Assembly (NCBI RefSeq): GCF_002234675.1
Contig: NC_019875.2
Location: 23,526,299 to 23,590,298 of the forward strand
Reading direction: 5' to 3'
Length of the DNA: 64,000 nucleotides
DNA from: Oryzias latipes
Taxonomy: Eukaryota > Chordata > Actinopteri > Beloniformes > Adrianichthyidae
Shown: positions 55,368 through 64,000 of the stretch, one piece after another
Layout of the letters: the number at the start of each line of letters is the position of its first letter
How positions within the stretch are numbered: position 1 is the first letter of the stretch
Program-made: the position numbers and the translations under genes
Notes under the pieces: generated by a model
The model's input: only the letters and a program-made list of their open reading frames with translations
What the model was told of the DNA's origin: nothing
Database searches by the model: none

Positions 55368-55635
55368 ACCCATCTGATCCAAGAACAGTGAGCCTCAGGA
55401 ATATGGGCTTTGCAGGGCTCGACAGCTTGTGGTTTAACTCATTGTACTGGTGTATGTTCACATGCAAATATTTTCTTTATTCATGGTTTTTGCCTTTGAA
55501 GAGGCTGTGTACACCAGGACAAACAGCATTTGTACTTTTGTACTATTGTGTGTCAAGTACACAACCATTTACAACTTTAAATAATTTTTGGCATCAAGGT
55601 TTTGGTAATATTTTCCTACAAGTAAAAACTTTTTT

Positions 55636-57595
55636 TTTTCCCTTTCTGGCTCCTCTCTCTCTGTGTGGGGTGGGTGGTGCTGGACCTGGGGTGCCGGCGC
55701 CTCCGGGGATGGGGCCCCTGGGCTGGGTGGACCTGGCCCCTATGCTGGGGGGGAGGGGGCTGGGGGACAGCTGTTTGACCACCGGGGGACAGTCTACCAG
55801 CTGTCCCCAACTTACCCCCTTCCTCACATAACCTCATATTAGGGTGAGGGGTGGGGGGTTTAGCCTGCGATGCGCCTTGGGGGGGGCTACTTGGCAGCGG
55901 TCCCCCTCCTATGGTTGCCGTATGGAGTGGGCCCCCCCTCTTTTGGTTTCATTTGCACCTTAGACATGTAGGGCCCTTGGTAGGGGGGGTGCTTGGACAT
56001 CACTGCCAGCAAGTAGCAGATGTCCTCCTGGCACCCTATTAGCCACCAATTTTAACCGCACCTTAGACATTTAGGGCCCCTTGGTGGGGAGGGTAAGGGG
56101 ACATCACTGTGAGTAATCAGGAGATGTCCCCTTAGTGCCCTACCCGCCAATTTTAACTGCACCCCCCTTAGTACACACACCCCTCACCCCTCAACATATA
56201 CATCCCAACATAAACACGCACACATGCACACACACATCCTCTCGAACACACGCACACACACTTTGCAAGGAAGGTGGGACCTAGGACCATCTGTCCCCTA
56301 CCCCTTCCCTGGTGGGGGGTACGGGGCCCTTGGCAACGGCGGCCGTGTCCCTTGGGTGCCGGTTTCCTGGGCCCAGCGGTGCTCTCTCCGTGCGGGGGGG
56401 TGGGGTGGGGGGGGGTTCACGTTACACCAGAGCCGGGGGTGATCGTGTCCCTGGGGGATGGGTTCGGGTCCTTGCCCCTGAGCGCTGTGCCCCGCCAAAT
56501 TTCCAACTGTGGCCGAGCCTGGTCGGGCCACGTTTACAACACCCCTTGTGGGCCCCCTTTTTCCCCGGGGTGCCCCCCTCCTGGGCGGGGGCGGCGGGCC
56601 CCTGCCTTGCTCCTCCCTGGACCAACCGTGGGCCGGGTGGGTGGCTGCCTGGAGTGCGGAGCGGGTCTCCCTTGGGGGGTCCTGGCTCGTACCTGGGGTT
56701 GGGGCGGGGGGGGGGGTGCCCGGAACTCCTGGGTGGTGATGGGGTGCTCGTCTGGGGCTGTGGGCGCCCATCTCCGGTGGGGCCCTGCGTTGGGCTCTCC
56801 CGGCGCGGCGGGGGGGCTGCTCTCCTGGTTGGGCTGGGGCGGCGCTCTCTTTCCGTCCGCGCCTCCCTGCTCTCTGGCTCTGGGGGCCTCGCGGCGGTCC
56901 TGCTGGCCCTGGCCTGGGTGGCGGTCGTTCCCTGCCTGTTCCCGTGTGGCGTTGGGGGAATTCCGGCTGCCGCTGCTGCTGTGGCGGGGGTCTGGGTGTG
57001 GGGGTGGCTGGGCGCTCCTCCTTTTCACATTCCACCATCCATTTTAGAAGAACATAAACACTCACCTGAGCACAGGTGTTAGCTCACCTTTGCACTTATA
57101 GTTTGCATGATTGAATGAATGAAAGATTTCACACTAGTTGGTTTAAAGGCATAGGTATGCGTTCGTGAACACTGTTTTGTGTACATGTTGACATGTGAAC
57201 ATTTTTTTGCAGCTAGCAGGTGTGTTGATAATATTTGAGTGTGTGTGAACAGGCCCCGCCCTTTTTGTACTACATTTGAACTGTACCGTAATGATAAACA
57301 ACTAGTAAACCTGTCTGCTTTATGCTGCTTCATGGTCTTACCCCCACCCCCCCTCTGACATCCCTCCCTCTTCTTCCCTTTTCCGTCCGGTCCAACACCA
57401 AAGATTTTCAAACATGGTTGAAATGAAAAGTTTGGCCTCAATTACAAAAGGGGTTTGTTCAGTCATACCTTTGGTTTGTCTGAAGATTAATAACCCCTCT
57501 TGTTAAAGTAAGATATGTCCAACATAAGAGGCCCTCAGCTCTCATCTGCCTGCCTAGCTGTTGGACAGGACAAGTTTTAAAAAAAAAACAAAAAA
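55636..57595 (+). repeat. GC-rich interspersed repeat, copy X2 (longer)
   Basis: Same family as X1 but with about 770 extra bases at its 5' side. It sits between ...AGTAAAAACTTTT and AACCTTGAAACACTT, sequences that in copy 1 are separated by 330 unrelated bases (34,451-34,783). The 3' end is again A-rich after GGACAGGACAAGTTTT. The open frames of up to 257 codons overlap on both strands and appear to be composition artefacts. Confidence 0.8.
55948..56165. repeat. Tandem ~110-base unit inside X2
   Basis: Two units, each running from TGCACCTTAGACAT-like or CGCACCTTAGACAT through GGACATCACTG to GCCCTAC-like and CCAATTTTAAC. They are diverged from each other. Confidence 0.65.
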
Positions 57596-58449
57596 AACAA
57601 CCTTGAAACACTTAAGTCTTGGCTAAAAATCTGCTTTTTTTTGATGATTTAAAGTCCTACAAATCCATTCTGTATTTTAGCCAAGTCATGCCAGACTATT
57701 TTTCACAACTAACAGTTTTCACATTGAAGTGTTCAAAGACTGCATTAGGAAAACAGTTTAAGACAGTTTTAAATACAATACACATTTTACTCATAGAACA
57801 GCAAAAACAGGAGAAAGACGCTTTGCACAAGCCTATCCATGACAGAGTTGCTGCTTCAGATTGTTTTAGCGACATGCAAATAAAATGGACAAGAATCACC
57901 CATTGTTTGCATGAACACACCAACGACATCACTTTCAGAAGTATTTGGTCGTGCTAAAAAAGAAATTCCTTCCCAATGTAAGCATTTGAGTGCTGATGTA
58001 GCCAGAAAAGACTTTAATCCAGGCTACATAAACGCGTTTAAACATCGAATGCTTTTTAAAACATGCACAAGACCAAACCAGTTTTTATAAATAAAAATTA
58101 ACCTTTGACCATCTGGTTACTCTTTACTGTCCAAAATTAAATGTTTGTAAAAATCGTCAAAGAGCACAAAACCAAAAAATTTCCAGGCTTTAGTGTAATG
58201 CACCAGTATTCTTTTTGATCCAAACTAAATTGAAAAGTTCCCTGTCAAGTTGCATACGAGTATTTCACAGTAGTTTTGTTATGGATTAACAACTTTTCAC
58301 ATTTATTTTAAAATGAAAGTCTACATAACAAGTAGCTTAAACTGAACAGAAATTATGTCTTTACTGAAAAGAAATTGCTATCCCAGAGTGATCTACAGAA
58401 AATGGCTGGAAAAAAATAAAATCTGAAGTTGATGCTGATTTCTTTCGAT

Positions 58450-58455
58450 TTTATT
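58450..58455 (-). terminator. Candidate poly(A) signal, zonadhesin-like copy 2
   Basis: TTTATT (AATAAA on the minus strand), about 360 bases after the copy-2 stop; same place as in copy 1. Confidence 0.5.
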
Positions 58456-58815
58456 TCCATTTCAACAACATGCATTTGTTAGTCACAGTACATTTACAAA
58501 AATTAAAAAAATCTTTGTACACAAGATCCAACTATACAAGTTCTCGATTGTTGGAACAATTTGACAGTTACTCAAGCTAGCACAAATTAATTTGAGGAAC
58601 TTTAAAGACAAAGACTTTAAACACCTGTTGGAAAAGAAAAACCCATGGGTTTAATGCAAATCTTACTGTGACATTAACAGGAAGTGAAAACTGGCAGAAG
58701 AGCCTTACCAGCTATGCTTCACAACTAAGATTCCAGCACGAGATTTAGTTATCAGAACAAGCATTTTGTAAACAGTCATGAAACTCCTGGCAAGAAATGT
58801 GATACATGCTGCATT

Positions 58816-64000
<5,185 letters not shown>

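Noticed and set aside
56274-57082. Three frames of about 255 codons on both strands
   Set aside because: Same composition artefact inside repeat X2; no domain, and homologous X1 sequence breaks the frames.

Overview
This is a stretch of vertebrate nuclear DNA, almost certainly from a ray-finned (teleost, probably percomorph) fish. The evidence is split genes with GT-AG introns, a complete pax3 gene with vertebrate exon structure, and fish-typical non-LTR retrotransposons: a Rex3/RTE-like copy with a GATG tail, an L2-like fragment and an R4/Rex6-like fragment with a restriction-like endonuclease. There is no bacterial, plasmid or CRISPR content.

Layout. 0.3-1 kb: a single-exon RING-finger E3 ligase-like gene with two membrane segments, on the minus strand. 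1.9-2.85 kb: a decayed R4/Rex6-like fragment. 6.4-22.7 kb: pax3 on the plus strand, nine exons coding for a paired domain, octapeptide, homeodomain and C-terminal transactivation region, with promoter-like CCAAT/TATA motifs and a poly(A) signal. 26.1-26.5 kb: a small single-membrane-pass KCNE-family-like protein, plus strand. 28.5 kb to the end of the window: a tandem segmental duplication. Its first copy holds a complete 29-exon zonadhesin-like gene on the minus strand (35,990-46,966). Its second copy begins at about 52.8 kb and carries the last 13 exons of a second copy of that gene before the window ends. Between and inside the copies lie a Rex3-like insertion with target-site duplication, an L2-like insertion present in copy 2 only, and two copies of a GC-rich non-coding repeat with an A-rich end.

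The zonadhesin-like gene is the most unusual locus. I could join all 29 exons with consistent splice phases into a 2,471-codon frame: signal peptide, MAM, VWD-C8-TIL, VWD-C8, three MAM domains, a large Thr/Pro/Ser mucin-like exon with 59-residue tandem repeats, TIL, and a terminal VWD that stops without C8 or a membrane anchor. In copy 1 one codon in the mucin exon is TAG where copy 2 has CAG, so copy 1 is either a young pseudogene, a truncation allele or a sequencing difference. The copies also differ by one 177-bp mucin repeat (five against four). Their sequence identity jumps from roughly 90% with large indels outside the gene to near identity, introns included, from just downstream of the stop codon. 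This pattern suggests recent gene conversion or an assembly problem. No function can be tested from sequence alone; names rest on recognised domains and motifs.
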